From NCBI GenBank assembly GCA_040879025.1, contig JBBDLF010000012.1, forward strand, positions 62,001 through 126,000: a DNA stretch of 64,000 nt, in the 5' to 3' direction. This stretch comes from JBBDLF01 sp040879025. Lineage in GTDB: Bacteria > Pseudomonadota > Gammaproteobacteria > Pseudomonadales > Pseudohongiellaceae. Position 1 is the first letter of the stretch; each line of letters starts with the position of its first letter. The translations under genes and the position numbers were made by a program. The notes beneath the pieces were generated by a model, which searched no databases, was not told where the DNA came from, and saw nothing but the letters and a program-made list of their open reading frames with translations. Below are positions 1 through 8,677 of the stretch, in pieces.

Positions 1-332
1 GCCCTGGCGCCGCAGCCTATTCCGTGGCCAAGGCGGGACTTACCCAGATGGCGCGGGTTGCAGCTCTGGAATTGGGCCGTGCCGGAATTCGGGTGAACAC
101 GATTCACCCGAATGCGGTGTTTGATACCGCCGTGTGGTCGGAAGATACCCTCACTCAGCGAGCAAGCGCCTACGGTCTGTCCGTGGAGGAATACAAACGT
201 AATAACGTACTGCGAACCGAGGTCACATCGCGCGATGTCGCGCTTGCGATTGCGTTGCTGGCCGGTGATCATCTGGCGAAAACCACCGGTGCCCAACTTG
301 CCGTGGACGGCGGCAATGACCGCGTAATCTGA
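1..332 (+). CDS. C-terminal end of a bifunctional aldolase/short-chain dehydrogenase (5' end outside window)
   Basis: The frame is open from base 3, so the gene begins upstream of the window. The visible part has the SDR active-site pattern YSVAK (YxxxK, bases 18-32), a VNTIHPN segment after it, and ends with KTTGAQLAVDGG followed by NDRVI. From family knowledge that ending, together with the VEEYKRNNVL stretch, is typical of the large proteins that fuse a class II aldolase (RhaD-like) to an SDR, rather than of a free SDR. The aldolase half cannot be seen here. It lies 20 bases upstream of mtnA, which suggests one operon. A class II aldolase beside MtnA fits cleavage of methylthioribulose- or 5-deoxyribulose-1-phosphate in a nucleoside by-product salvage route; this is inference. 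A plain SDR remains possible. Confidence 0.75.
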   Translation, partial: PGAAAYSVAKAGLTQMARVAALELGRAGIRVNTIHPNAVFDTAVWSEDTLTQRASAYGLSVEEYKRNNVLRTEVTSRDVALAIALLAGDHLAKTTGAQLAVDGGNDRVI

Positions 333-352
333 GCGCGGCACCAGGATTCCCC

Positions 353-1444
353 ATGATTGTGGACGGCAAACATTATCAAAGCATCTGGTACGAAGCCGAC
401 AGTGATAGCGTGCGTATTATCGATCAGACCCGCCTGCCCCACGAGTTTTCCCTGGTCACCCTGACTACCGTGGCTGACGCCTTTACCGCTATAGCCGGCA
501 TGCAGGTGCGTGGCGCTCCGCTCATTGGTGTTGCCGCGGCATTCGGAATGTATCTGGCACTGCGGGAAAACCCTCTGCAAACAGAGGACGCACTGAATTT
601 GCTCGCGTCATCGCGTCCGACTGCCGTCAATCTGAGATGGGCCTTGAACAGGGTGAAGCGGGCAATCAGCGGCCTGCCTCCGGACCGGCGGGCGAGAGCG
701 GCGTTGGAGGTGGCGCAAGCGATGGCCCGGGAGGATGTCGAAAGCTGCAGATTGATAGGCATGCATGGACTTGAGGTACTGAAAGCTATCCAGGCCAGCA
801 GGGCCGACCCTTCAGCACCACTGAATATTCTCACCCATTGTAATGCCGGATGGCTTGCCACCGTAGACGGGGGCACCGCTTTATCTGTCATCTACCAGGC
901 ACAGGCGGAGGGCATACCGGTACACGTCTGGGTAGACGAGACGAGGCCCCGCAACCAGGGTGCGTCGCTGACCTGCTGGGAGCTGCAGCAGCAACAGGTC
1001 CCCTGTACGCTGGTGGTGGACAACGCCGGAGGACACTTGATGCAACAGGGCATGGTGGACCTGTGTCTGGTGGGGAGCGACCGGGTCAGCACCAACGGTG
1101 ATGTGTGCAACAAGATCGGAACCTATCTCAAGGCGCTCGCGGCCCACGACAATAACGTTCCGTTCTACGCCGCGATGCCGGTCTCTACCATTGATTACGG
1201 TACTGCAGGCGGGATACGAGAGATACCGATTGAGCAAAGAGATACCGCAGAAGTCACCTCGATAACCGGTCGCGATGCACAAGGTGAGGTGCAGTGTGTT
1301 GCGCTGGCGCCGGAACGCACTCGCGCCGCCAACTACGGCTTTGATGTCACTCCGGCCCGGCTGGTGTCAGGTCTGATAACGGACCGGGGAGTCTGCGCCG
1401 CCGAGAGCACCGCTATCGCCGGGCTCCGTAGGACCCCGGTGTGA
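353..1444 (+). CDS. mtnA: S-methyl-5-thioribose-1-phosphate isomerase MtnA
   Basis: This enzyme converts the aldose 5-methylthioribose-1-phosphate (or 5-deoxyribose-1-phosphate) to the ketose in methionine or 5'-deoxynucleoside salvage. The 363-residue length is typical of MtnA. Seen in the sequence: the RGAPLIG segment (about residues 53-59), THCNAG with the expected catalytic cysteine at 163, and GSDRVSTNGD with the catalytic aspartate at 243, then NKIGTY. The domain belongs to the eIF-2B-alpha-like family, but the cysteine/aspartate pair and overall length point to MtnA. The gene follows the aldolase/dehydrogenase gene after 20 bases, so the two are probably co-transcribed. No MTA phosphorylase, mtnK, mtnB or mtnC gene is present nearby in the window. 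Confidence 0.93.
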   Translation: MIVDGKHYQSIWYEADSDSVRIIDQTRLPHEFSLVTLTTVADAFTAIAGMQVRGAPLIGVAAAFGMYLALRENPLQTEDALNLLASSRPTAVNLRWALNRVKRAISGLPPDRRARAALEVAQAMAREDVESCRLIGMHGLEVLKAIQASRADPSAPLNILTHCNAGWLATVDGGTALSVIYQAQAEGIPVHVWVDETRPRNQGASLTCWELQQQQVPCTLVVDNAGGHLMQQGMVDLCLVGSDRVSTNGDVCNKIGTYLKALAAHDNNVPFYAAMPVSTIDYGTAGGIREIPIEQRDTAEVTSITGRDAQGEVQCVALAPERTRAANYGFDVTPARLVSGLITDRGVCAAESTAIAGLRRTPV

Positions 1445-1487
1445 CTCGGCTGCTGACAGGCGACGCCATCGCCGCGTTACGGGCACC

Positions 1488-1835
1488 CTAGCCCGGAGGC
1501 CATTGCATCTGACGTCCACCGAGTATATGCAGGTGCAGATGAAATACGGACTGCCCGCCCTGTTTTCCGGTATTGATCACGTATCGAAAGCCCGATTCAG
1601 CCAGGTGTTCCTGCAAGGCAATTTCGTTGGCTCGCAAAAGCAGCCGCCCCAGCAAACCCGCATCCTCCTGCTGGGCCGCGGCGACGGACTCCATGTGTTT
1701 TTTCGGAATAACAAGAATGTGGTGAGGCGCGGCGGGCTGGATGTCCCGAAATGCATATAATTCCTCATCTTCGAAGACTTTTTGCGAGGGTATTTCACCG
1801 GAGATAATCTTGCAAAATAGACAATCACTGCTCAT
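1488..1835 (-). CDS. HIT family purine nucleoside phosphoramidase (HinT-like)
   Basis: A 115-residue cytosolic protein with the complete histidine triad HLHLHILGG near its C terminus (HxHxHxx) and the N-terminal DCLFCKI segment common in HinT proteins (C5 and C8 could bind zinc). Proteins of this branch hydrolyse adenosine or guanosine phosphoramidates such as lysyl- or sulfo-AMP amidates. Length and motif order match bacterial HinT. It runs convergent with mtnA and divergent from the cyclotransferase gene to its right. The start ATG is preceded by AAGGG. Specificity cannot be read from the sequence. Confidence 0.9.
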   Translation of the reverse strand: MSSDCLFCKIISGEIPSQKVFEDEELYAFRDIQPAAPHHILVIPKKHMESVAAAQQEDAGLLGRLLLRANEIALQEHLAESGFRYVINTGKQGGQSVFHLHLHILGGRQMQWPPG

Positions 1836-1993
1836 TAACTTACCCTTCGGTTGAATTTGGGTTCCTGAATCATTCTCGCGTCCGGGGCTGCAACCGGTGT
1901 CGAGGCAGTCACTTTTCAGGTCCTCATATAATGCTCCAGAATACTAGAATAACGGCGCATGCGTATGCGTGCAATTTTTGATAACGAACCAGA

Positions 1994-2776
1994 ATGCGAG
2001 TCTCGCCGAACGTGAACGCACGACTTCAATTGACCTTTGTCCTGTTGCTGTTGGCTGCGGGAGGGAGTTGCCACGGTCAGGCACCCACCCTGGGGTACCG
2101 GGTGGTGGCCAGTTACGAGCACGACATCAACGCGTTTACCCAGGGTCTGGTCTATGAAAACGGGTTTCTCTACGAAGGCACCGGCAAGCATGGCCTGTCC
2201 ACGCTCAGCAAGATTGACTTTTCCACGGGTGAAGTCGTCGACAGCGTTCGCTTGGGAAACCGCTATTTTGGGGAAGGTATTGAGATAGTGGGAGACCTGA
2301 TTTATCAGCTCACCTGGCAGTCGCATATGGTTTTTGTTTACGACAAGAACAGTTTCGAGCAGATTACGAGCCATTACAATGCCACCGAGGGCTGGGGCCT
2401 GGCTTATGACGGCGAAGAACTTATTCTCAGCAACGGCAGCAGTTCCCTGCAGTTTCTCAATCCCGAGACTTTCGTTCCGACCCGTTCGGTCCCCGTCACA
2501 CTCGAGGGCAGCCCCGTCAATAACCTCAACGAACTGGAATATATCGAGGGTGAAGTCTGGGCCAACGTCTGGCAGACGGATTTCCTGGTGCGGATTGATC
2601 CTGTCAGCGGTGTGGTCAACTCGGTGGTGGACCTGCGAGGTTTGTCCGAGCAAACGCAGTTGGGCAGTTCTGAGGCGGTACTCAACGGGATCGCATGGGA
2701 CAGGGACAATCAACGCCTGTTTGTAACCGGAAAACACTGGGCGAATCTTTTTGAAATAGAAGTTTTGGAACCGTGA
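1994..2776 (+). CDS. Exported glutaminyl-peptide cyclotransferase (plant/bacterial beta-propeller type)
   Basis: A 260-residue protein with a hydrophobic signal segment (LTFVLLLLAAGG, about residues 12-25) followed by a cysteine that could be lipidated, although the lipobox (GGSC) is poor. The mature part carries segments typical of the five-bladed beta-propeller cyclases: DINAFTQGL, YEGTGKHG, NRYFGEGIEI, a tryptophan-rich LTW region, ATEGWGLAYDG, NELEYIEGEVWANVW, and NGIAWD near the end. Such enzymes cyclise N-terminal glutamine to pyroglutamate on peptides, probably in the periplasm here. The stop overlaps the GTG start of the next gene by four bases, so the two are probably translationally coupled. 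The pairing with an aminopeptidase suggests a periplasmic peptide-processing unit (inference). Confidence 0.85.
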   Translation: MRVSPNVNARLQLTFVLLLLAAGGSCHGQAPTLGYRVVASYEHDINAFTQGLVYENGFLYEGTGKHGLSTLSKIDFSTGEVVDSVRLGNRYFGEGIEIVGDLIYQLTWQSHMVFVYDKNSFEQITSHYNATEGWGLAYDGEELILSNGSSSLQFLNPETFVPTRSVPVTLEGSPVNNLNELEYIEGEVWANVWQTDFLVRIDPVSGVVNSVVDLRGLSEQTQLGSSEAVLNGIAWDRDNQRLFVTGKHWANLFEIEVLEP

Positions 2777-3876
2777 TAGTGACGGAGATGACAAAGCTGC
2801 GGCGACCGCTTGGCATTGCCGCAAGGGGCTGGAAACTGTGGTTGGCGGTGTTGGTCGCGGTGACGCTGGTGTCCTGCCGCGCCATCGGTTTCTACGGTCA
2901 GGCGATACAGGGGCAGTTGTCGATCCTGTGGAACCGCGAACCCATAGAAGAACTTCTCAACCGGCCGGACACGCCTCCCGGTCTCCGGGACAAGTTGGAG
3001 ACTGTCATGGCAATCCGGGAATTCGCGGAACGAGAGCTGTTTTTGCCGGTTGCGGGGCAGTATCTTGGTTATGTGCATCTGGACCGCCCCCACGTTGTAT
3101 GGAACGTGTTTGCGGCACAGGAATTTTCAGTCAAGCCATTGAACTGGTGCTATCCCGTTGCCGGCTGTGCCAGCTACCAGGGCTATTTTTCGGAAGCGGG
3201 CGCCGGCAGCTTTGCCTCGACTCTGCAAAACAAGGGATACGATGTGTACATTGGCGGAGTGGATGCCTATTCCACCCTCGGCTGGTTTGATGACGCGGTG
3301 CTGAGTACGGTCATCGAGCGCAGCGATCACGGTCTGGCGGCGCTGATATTTCATGAACTGGCGCACCAACTTGTTTACGCGCCGGGTGACACCACTTTCA
3401 ATGAAAGTTTTGCAACCCTCGTTGAGCGCGAAGGAGTCAGGCGCTGGTTGCAGGCACGGGGAGAGCCCGGCGTGGTACTCGAGATAGAACTGAACAGCAT
3501 CCGGCAGAAACAGTTTGTGGATCTGGTAACCCGATATCGCGACCGCTTTGCCGCGCTCTACGAAAGTGGCGCTGATATGGCGACCTTGCGCAGGGAAAAG
3601 TTACACCTGCAGAAAGCAATGCGAGCGGAATACCGTTCGCTCAAGGCGACCCAGTGGAATGGCTATAAAGGCTATGACCGCTGGTTCGCCGGGCCGCTCA
3701 ACAATGCACAACTTGCCACAGTGACATCCTATAATGATCTGGTGCCGGGTTTTGAGGCGCTGCTTGCCGGTGGTGACGGAGACCTCTCCCGATTTTACGA
3801 GGAAGTGGTAAAACTGGCGCGGCGGGGAAAGGAGCAACGGCGCCTCGAGCTCAGAGGTTCCCTGACGGCTTTCTGA
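2773..3876 (+). CDS. Zinc aminopeptidase lipoprotein (PF10023-type)
   Basis: A 367-residue predicted lipoprotein: after a membrane segment (WLAVLVAVTLVSC) the cysteine is followed by RAIGFYGQAIQGQL, very like the N terminus of the putative aminopeptidase family PF10023. The zinc site is visible as HELAHQ (HExxH) with NESFATLVE downstream, giving the third ligand glutamate. It should act in the periplasm, anchored to the membrane. The GTG start at 2773 overlaps the upstream stop as GTGA; an in-frame ATG at 2788 is the alternative, but GGAG lies too close to it to serve well. Both starts keep the signal sequence. The natural substrate is not known for the family. Confidence 0.82.
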   Translation: MIVTEMTKLRRPLGIAARGWKLWLAVLVAVTLVSCRAIGFYGQAIQGQLSILWNREPIEELLNRPDTPPGLRDKLETVMAIREFAERELFLPVAGQYLGYVHLDRPHVVWNVFAAQEFSVKPLNWCYPVAGCASYQGYFSEAGAGSFASTLQNKGYDVYIGGVDAYSTLGWFDDAVLSTVIERSDHGLAALIFHELAHQLVYAPGDTTFNESFATLVEREGVRRWLQARGEPGVVLEIELNSIRQKQFVDLVTRYRDRFAALYESGADMATLRREKLHLQKAMRAEYRSLKATQWNGYKGYDRWFAGPLNNAQLATVTSYNDLVPGFEALLAGGDGDLSRFYEEVVKLARRGKEQRRLELRGSLTAF

Positions 3877-3900
3877 ATGCCGACCCGGAGCCCTGATGGA

Positions 3901-4653
3901 TTACCGCTGCAATCGAGCGCGGGTAGACTCAACAAGGTCTTCATAGAACGATGAGTCCGGGTCGGCTTCAGCCGCCTGTTCGTACCGTGCCAGGGCCCGG
4001 TCCAGTTCCGCGTTTTGTTCATGGATCCGCCCCAGGGTGCGGTAATAAAACGCATTGCCCGGCATGACTTCAATCGCTTTTTCATAAATCCGAATCGCAT
4101 ACCCCGGGTGGTCATTGTTCAGGTACATATTGGCCATTATGTGGACCTGTGAATCATTTCCCGGGTCCAGTTCTATGGCTTTGAGATCGTAGACCACCGA
4201 GACATCGTAATTACCTTCATTTCGTTCCAGTTCACCCAGGGTGCTGACAGCGGCTATCAGCCCCGCCGTTGTCCCTTCACCTTCCTGTAGCGCGACAAAC
4301 CGTGCCAGAAACGGTTTGGCTTCGTCGTATCGCTCAAGATAATAATAGGTATTGGCCAGGTTGCGGAGCGCTTCGGTAAAACCGGGATCGGCGGCAACAG
4401 CCTTGCGATACTCGGCAATCGCTTCTTCGTAACGTTCGAGATTGCTGTAGGTGTTGCCGCGGCGGTACATTCTTTGAGCCAGTTCGGTGTCGACCGCGGC
4501 ACCATTGCGCTGAACATTGAGGCTGCCATAGCGGCTCAGCACCTCGGCGAAGGCATCATCGTCTTGCTGTTGAGCGTTGGCGGTAGTGAGAAGTGGCGGG
4601 CCCAGTGTCAGGACCAGAGCCAGTGTCAGCGATATTCGGAGAAATAACTTCAT
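3901..4653 (-). CDS. Exported TPR-repeat protein
   Basis: A 250-residue protein with a clear signal peptide (MKLFLRISL..., cleavage likely after ANA before QQQ) and then tandem tetratricopeptide repeats. Diagnostic TPR patterns are RRGNTYSNLERYEEAIAEY, LANTYYYLERYDEA, IMANMYLNNDHPGYAIRIY and LGRIHEQNAELDRALARY, roughly four to five repeats across the mature chain. It probably serves as a periplasmic scaffold; no catalytic domain is present. The open frame extends 24 codons further upstream, but the ATG at 4653 begins directly with the signal peptide, so it was chosen. It is convergent with the aminopeptidase gene. Partner proteins are unknown. Confidence 0.85.
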   Translation of the reverse strand: MKLFLRISLTLALVLTLGPPLLTTANAQQQDDDAFAEVLSRYGSLNVQRNGAAVDTELAQRMYRRGNTYSNLERYEEAIAEYRKAVAADPGFTEALRNLANTYYYLERYDEAKPFLARFVALQEGEGTTAGLIAAVSTLGELERNEGNYDVSVVYDLKAIELDPGNDSQVHIMANMYLNNDHPGYAIRIYEKAIEVMPGNAFYYRTLGRIHEQNAELDRALARYEQAAEADPDSSFYEDLVESTRARLQR

Positions 4654-4752
4654 TGGTTTCACCCGGAGCGATCGGACCCTGAATATACCGCAGGCCGGAT
4701 ACCCATTACAAACCTGTCGAATCACTGCAGAGCGACCATGCCGTTGTTCAGA

Positions 4753-7017
4753 CTAGCGCAGGACTACAGCGCCATTGCCTGTGGAGCCCGCGGAGACAGA
4801 GCCCACGACACAAGCGTCCGCATAGCCGGCTTTATACAGCGCGGCCAGGCAGGGTTCGACCCTTGCCGCCGGAATGCCGGCCAACAAGCCCCCGGCGGTT
4901 TGGGGGTCGAATAATAATTCGAACGCGGGATAGCGATTAAACGCCTCGGCGTTGTACATGTTGGCCCGGTGTCTGGCGTTTTTCTGATGCAATGAGCTGA
5001 AGATGCCGCGGGAGAGTGTTTCCATTGCGCCAGACATAACCGGCAAATCCTTGAGACACAATTCCACCTGGATACCGTCGGTACCAATCATCTCCATCAG
5101 GTGACCGGCCAGTCCGAAGCCGGTGATATCGGTACAGGCGCTGGCGTTATTCTCGCGCAGGCACGATACCGCCTGACGGTTTGAAACCTGCATCACAGCC
5201 AGGGCCTCTTCCATCCACCGACCCATCGCGCAACGACGCATATCAGCGGCCAGCAGTGTTCCGGTTCCCAGGGGTTTGGTCAGAATCAGTACGTCACCCA
5301 CCTGCAGCCCCTTTTTGCGCAGCAGTCGGCCGGCGGTACAGCAACCATTGATGCTCAGCCCCATGCCAAGTTCCGTTGACTCACTGGTATGACCCCCGAT
5401 CAGGGCGGTTTCATTGTCATTAAGGACATCCACGCAGCCGGTCATCAGTTCGCGAAGCTGTTGCGCCATGATCTTGTCGCCGGCGAATGGGAGATTGACG
5501 ATTGCCATTGCCGAATGAGGTTCAGCACCCATGGCATGGATATCTCCCAGGCAGTGGTTGGCGGCAATTCTCGCAAAGAGCCACGGATCGCTGATGAATG
5601 CGCGGAGATAGTCGACGGACTGGACGATGGTATGATCCCCGTCCATCAATATCGCGGCATCCTCGGTTTCAAAGGTAGCGGGAATCACGTTTTTGCGCTG
5701 GTAGAGCGGCAATGTGCTGATGACGCTTGTGAGAGTGGCATCCGGCACCTTTCCACCGCAGCCGCCACAGCGCAGCGCATGCTTTTTCAGCGCAATTTCT
5801 TCTTCACCGCGGATCAATCCCGTGGGCAGGGCAAGATCGACTTGCAGCGGGGGCAGGTGATTGTGTTTCCGCACAAAGCCGTTATCAATCCAGGTCTTGA
5901 TTGTTCCCACCCAGCGTCCATGCAGCGCCAGGCTGCCTCTCGATGCAATGGCGCCTTTGTCTCCGGTGCTTATCAGTGCCAGGGCGTTTTTTTGCGGAAT
6001 GTAGCGGGTCAGTTTTTTGCCCAGTGCGAATCGCACCAGGTTTTGTGCCAGGGGTTTGCCGTGGCGCACGGCATAGACTCCGGATTTGGGCCGTGGATAG
6101 CCCACTATACTGGCCACATCACCACCGGCAAAAACAAATTCGTGGCTGGTGGACTGCAACGAATCTGTCACTTCAATGAAACCGTCAGCGGTTGTCTTCA
6201 GCCCGCACTTCGCGGGCCACTGCGCCATGCTGGCACCGGTGGCATAGATGATACAGTCCGCCAGAATTTCCTGACCGTTTTCGCAAATTACCGCATTCGG
6301 CCTGAATTCGAGGACCCGGTGACCGGGATGAAAGGCAATGTCACGTTGGTGCAGGAGACTTTGGGCAATGCGGCGCGCCTTCGGACTATGGCTTGCCAAC
6401 ACCTCATCATCCGCGCTGATGATTTGGATTCTCAACGGAGAGCTTTCAGCGTTTTTTATCCCCAGTTCCTGATGAACCCGGTATTGAGCGGAAAATGCCA
6501 GTTCAACCGTTGCCGGACCGCCGCCCACGATGGCGACCGTATAGGGAGCATCCGCCGTTGCCCGGGTTTTGATGTCAGTCAGTATCCTTTGCCAGTGGTC
6601 AATGAACCGGTCGATCGGTTTAATCGCAATGGCGTGTTCGGTCCCGTTTATGCCGTAGACATCGGGGGCCGACCCAATATTAAGTGACAGGAAATCAAAT
6701 TCGAGGGGCGGACGGCCGGTACAATAAACCAGTTTTTTCTCCAGATTGACCTGCCTGACCTCATCACGAATCAGCGTGGCGCCGCAATACTGCGCCAGGG
6801 GCCGCAGGTCTATGTGAATGTCATCGAATTTATAGAACCCGGAAATATAGCCTGGAAGCGATCCGGAGTAGGGCGTATGAATGTCACGCGAAACCAGAGT
6901 GACTTGCAGGCCCGGCAGGGGTTTCATGGCCAGATGCATCAGTACTGCCAGATGGCTGTGGCCACCGCCCAGAAGTACCAGGTGTTTGACTTTTGGAGAG
7001 ACTGACAGCTTGTCCAT
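4753..7017 (-). CDS. selD: NADH-dehydrogenase-like oxidoreductase fused to selenide, water dikinase (SelD)
   Basis: A two-domain protein of about 754 residues. The N-terminal 400 residues are an FAD/NAD(P) disulfide-oxidoreductase fold of the Ndh type: GGGHSH near the N terminus, a second nucleotide site GGGPATVEL, then YATGAS and FVFAGGD. The C-terminal 340 residues are SelD: CGGCGGK holds the cysteine and, three residues later, the lysine expected at the active site, followed by ETEDAAIL, NHCLGDIHAMGA, IGGHTSES, DITGFGLAGH and DPQTAGGLL. SelD makes selenophosphate from selenide and ATP for selenocysteine or 2-selenouridine in tRNA. The fusion is a known architecture; the oxidoreductase half may supply reduced selenium (inference). 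The ATG at 7017 was chosen; a TTG lies seven codons upstream. No selA, selB, selU or tRNA-Sec is in the window. Confidence 0.9.
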   Translation of the reverse strand: MDKLSVSPKVKHLVLLGGGHSHLAVLMHLAMKPLPGLQVTLVSRDIHTPYSGSLPGYISGFYKFDDIHIDLRPLAQYCGATLIRDEVRQVNLEKKLVYCTGRPPLEFDFLSLNIGSAPDVYGINGTEHAIAIKPIDRFIDHWQRILTDIKTRATADAPYTVAIVGGGPATVELAFSAQYRVHQELGIKNAESSPLRIQIISADDEVLASHSPKARRIAQSLLHQRDIAFHPGHRVLEFRPNAVICENGQEILADCIIYATGASMAQWPAKCGLKTTADGFIEVTDSLQSTSHEFVFAGGDVASIVGYPRPKSGVYAVRHGKPLAQNLVRFALGKKLTRYIPQKNALALISTGDKGAIASRGSLALHGRWVGTIKTWIDNGFVRKHNHLPPLQVDLALPTGLIRGEEEIALKKHALRCGGCGGKVPDATLTSVISTLPLYQRKNVIPATFETEDAAILMDGDHTIVQSVDYLRAFISDPWLFARIAANHCLGDIHAMGAEPHSAMAIVNLPFAGDKIMAQQLRELMTGCVDVLNDNETALIGGHTSESTELGMGLSINGCCTAGRLLRKKGLQVGDVLILTKPLGTGTLLAADMRRCAMGRWMEEALAVMQVSNRQAVSCLRENNASACTDITGFGLAGHLMEMIGTDGIQVELCLKDLPVMSGAMETLSRGIFSSLHQKNARHRANMYNAEAFNRYPAFELLFDPQTAGGLLAGIPAARVEPCLAALYKAGYADACVVGSVSAGSTGNGAVVLR

Positions 7018-7080
7018 GTCCGTGTCGACAACAGGCAAAGTGGAAGTCTACCTTACTCGCGGACAAAACCACAGCGGCAT

Positions 7081-8505
7081 TCAGTTGGGCATCACTCCAT
7101 TGAAGTTGCTGTTCAGCCACAGGTGAACCAGTATGCTGGCCACGTAACCGGCGGCGATCACCGGAGTCCATTTCAAGTGACCAAAAAAGGTGTATTTGCC
7201 GCGAGCCTGACCCATCAATGCGACGCCGGCCGCTGAGCCTATAGATAACATGCTGCCGCCGACGCCCGCGGTCAGCGTGATCAGCAACCATTGCTGAAGG
7301 TCCATAACCGGGTTCATTTGCAACACGGCTACCATAACCGGAATATTGTCAACCACTGCCGAAAGTACGCCTACGAGAGAATTGGCCAGTGTGGGGCCGA
7401 GGCCCAAATACAACCATTCGCTTGCCATGCCCAGATAACCGATAAAGCCAAGACCGCCGACGCACATGATCACGCCGAAGAAAAACAACAGCGTATCCCA
7501 TTCAGCGCGCGCCACCTGGCGGAAGCTGTCAAACGCGGTCACGTCACCTACCTGGCCGTATTCCTCCGAATCGTTGGGATGCGGTTTGTGGGTCACCTTG
7601 AGATAGTAGCCATAAAGTTTGAGCGCGCCGAGGCCTGTCATCATGCCCAGGAACGGGGGCAGATGCAGAAAGTTGTGGAAGCATACAGCGGTCAGTATCG
7701 TGCAGCCGAACAGGAACACAATGGCTCCGGCCCCGCGTTTCACCCGCACTGCCTCCTGGGAAATTTCGGGAACTTCACTGGAGACGGCAAATTGCATGAT
7801 CGCGGCGGGAATAAGGAAATTGACCAAGGAAGGGATGAACAGTGCAAAGAAGGTAGTGAAGTTCACCAGACCGCTTTGCCACACCATGAGCGTGGTGATG
7901 TCTCCGAACGGGGAGAATGCGCCACCGGCATTGGCTGCGATCACGATATTTATGCAAGCTGTTGAAATAAAGCGAGTGTTGTTCTTGCCCACGGCCATGA
8001 CGACGGCGCACATCACCAAAGCCGTTGTCAGGTTGTCTATCATTGGCGATAGAAAAAAACTGACGAAGCCGGTGATCCAGAACAGTTTTCGATAGCCAAA
8101 TCCCTTGCTGACAAGGACGGAACGCAGGCCTTCAAAAATGCGCCGCTCGCTCATGGAGTTGACGTAAGTCATGGCGGCCAGCAGAAACAGGAACAGTTCA
8201 GCGAATTCCACCAGAAATTCTCTCACGGCTTCTTCCACCGTGTGTTCAATACCTTGCTGGGCGTAAACCAGGCCAATCAGTGCCCAGATAATTCCCGCGG
8301 CCAGTATCACCGGTTTGGATTTGCGCAGGTGCGTGAATTCTTCCGCCACCACAAGCGCATAGGCAAGGACAAATATCAAAATCGACGTAAACCCGACCCA
8401 ACTCGAGGTCAATACCAGCAACTCAGGGTTTGCGGAGGCAGCGACGGCGCGGGGAGCAACCGCCAGCAGCAGGGGGAGGGCGAATAAAGCGGCAATTTTG
8501 GACAT
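7081..8505 (-). CDS. nhaD: Na+/H+ antiporter NhaD
   Basis: A 474-residue integral membrane protein of the ion transporter superfamily. It has a signal-like first segment (MSKIAALFALPLLLAV..., ending AVAA) and about 12 further hydrophobic helices. Segments typical of NhaD include FLSPMIDNLTTALVM, NIVIAANAGGAFSPFGDITTLMVW, and AVVDNIPVMVAVLQM near the end, where paired aspartate-asparagine motifs recur in the two half-repeats. It exchanges cytoplasmic sodium or lithium for protons, and is common in marine and halophilic bacteria. The start at 8505 follows GAGG by seven bases; another ATG lies directly before it. The reading frame extends 50 codons further but that part is not NhaD-like. The gene is divergent from the patatin gene. 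Confidence 0.9.
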   Translation of the reverse strand: MSKIAALFALPLLLAVAPRAVAASANPELLVLTSSWVGFTSILIFVLAYALVVAEEFTHLRKSKPVILAAGIIWALIGLVYAQQGIEHTVEEAVREFLVEFAELFLFLLAAMTYVNSMSERRIFEGLRSVLVSKGFGYRKLFWITGFVSFFLSPMIDNLTTALVMCAVVMAVGKNNTRFISTACINIVIAANAGGAFSPFGDITTLMVWQSGLVNFTTFFALFIPSLVNFLIPAAIMQFAVSSEVPEISQEAVRVKRGAGAIVFLFGCTILTAVCFHNFLHLPPFLGMMTGLGALKLYGYYLKVTHKPHPNDSEEYGQVGDVTAFDSFRQVARAEWDTLLFFFGVIMCVGGLGFIGYLGMASEWLYLGLGPTLANSLVGVLSAVVDNIPVMVAVLQMNPVMDLQQWLLITLTAGVGGSMLSIGSAAGVALMGQARGKYTFFGHLKWTPVIAAGYVASILVHLWLNSNFNGVMPN

Positions 8506-8677
8506 CATAAGGCCTCGTCGGACCGGGCAGCGAGCGGAAAATAGGCTGTTTTGCTCCGTCTGGCAAGCAAAATTTTTCAGACGCCGGAGCGCTGGTTGTG
8601 GAGCCTCTCGCCGCAGCGGCCTGCAGGGGTTGAAACCGGGTTTGGATTGTACGCTCACCGTCTATATCATTGGTTCT

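Noticed and set aside
1916..2824. 302-residue minus-strand frame opposite the cyclotransferase
   Set aside because: Shadow of a real gene; no signal, motif or ribosome site. The plus-strand gene has clear family signatures.
5389..6687. 432-residue plus-strand frame opposite the SelD fusion
   Set aside because: Antisense shadow of a well-supported gene; no family character.
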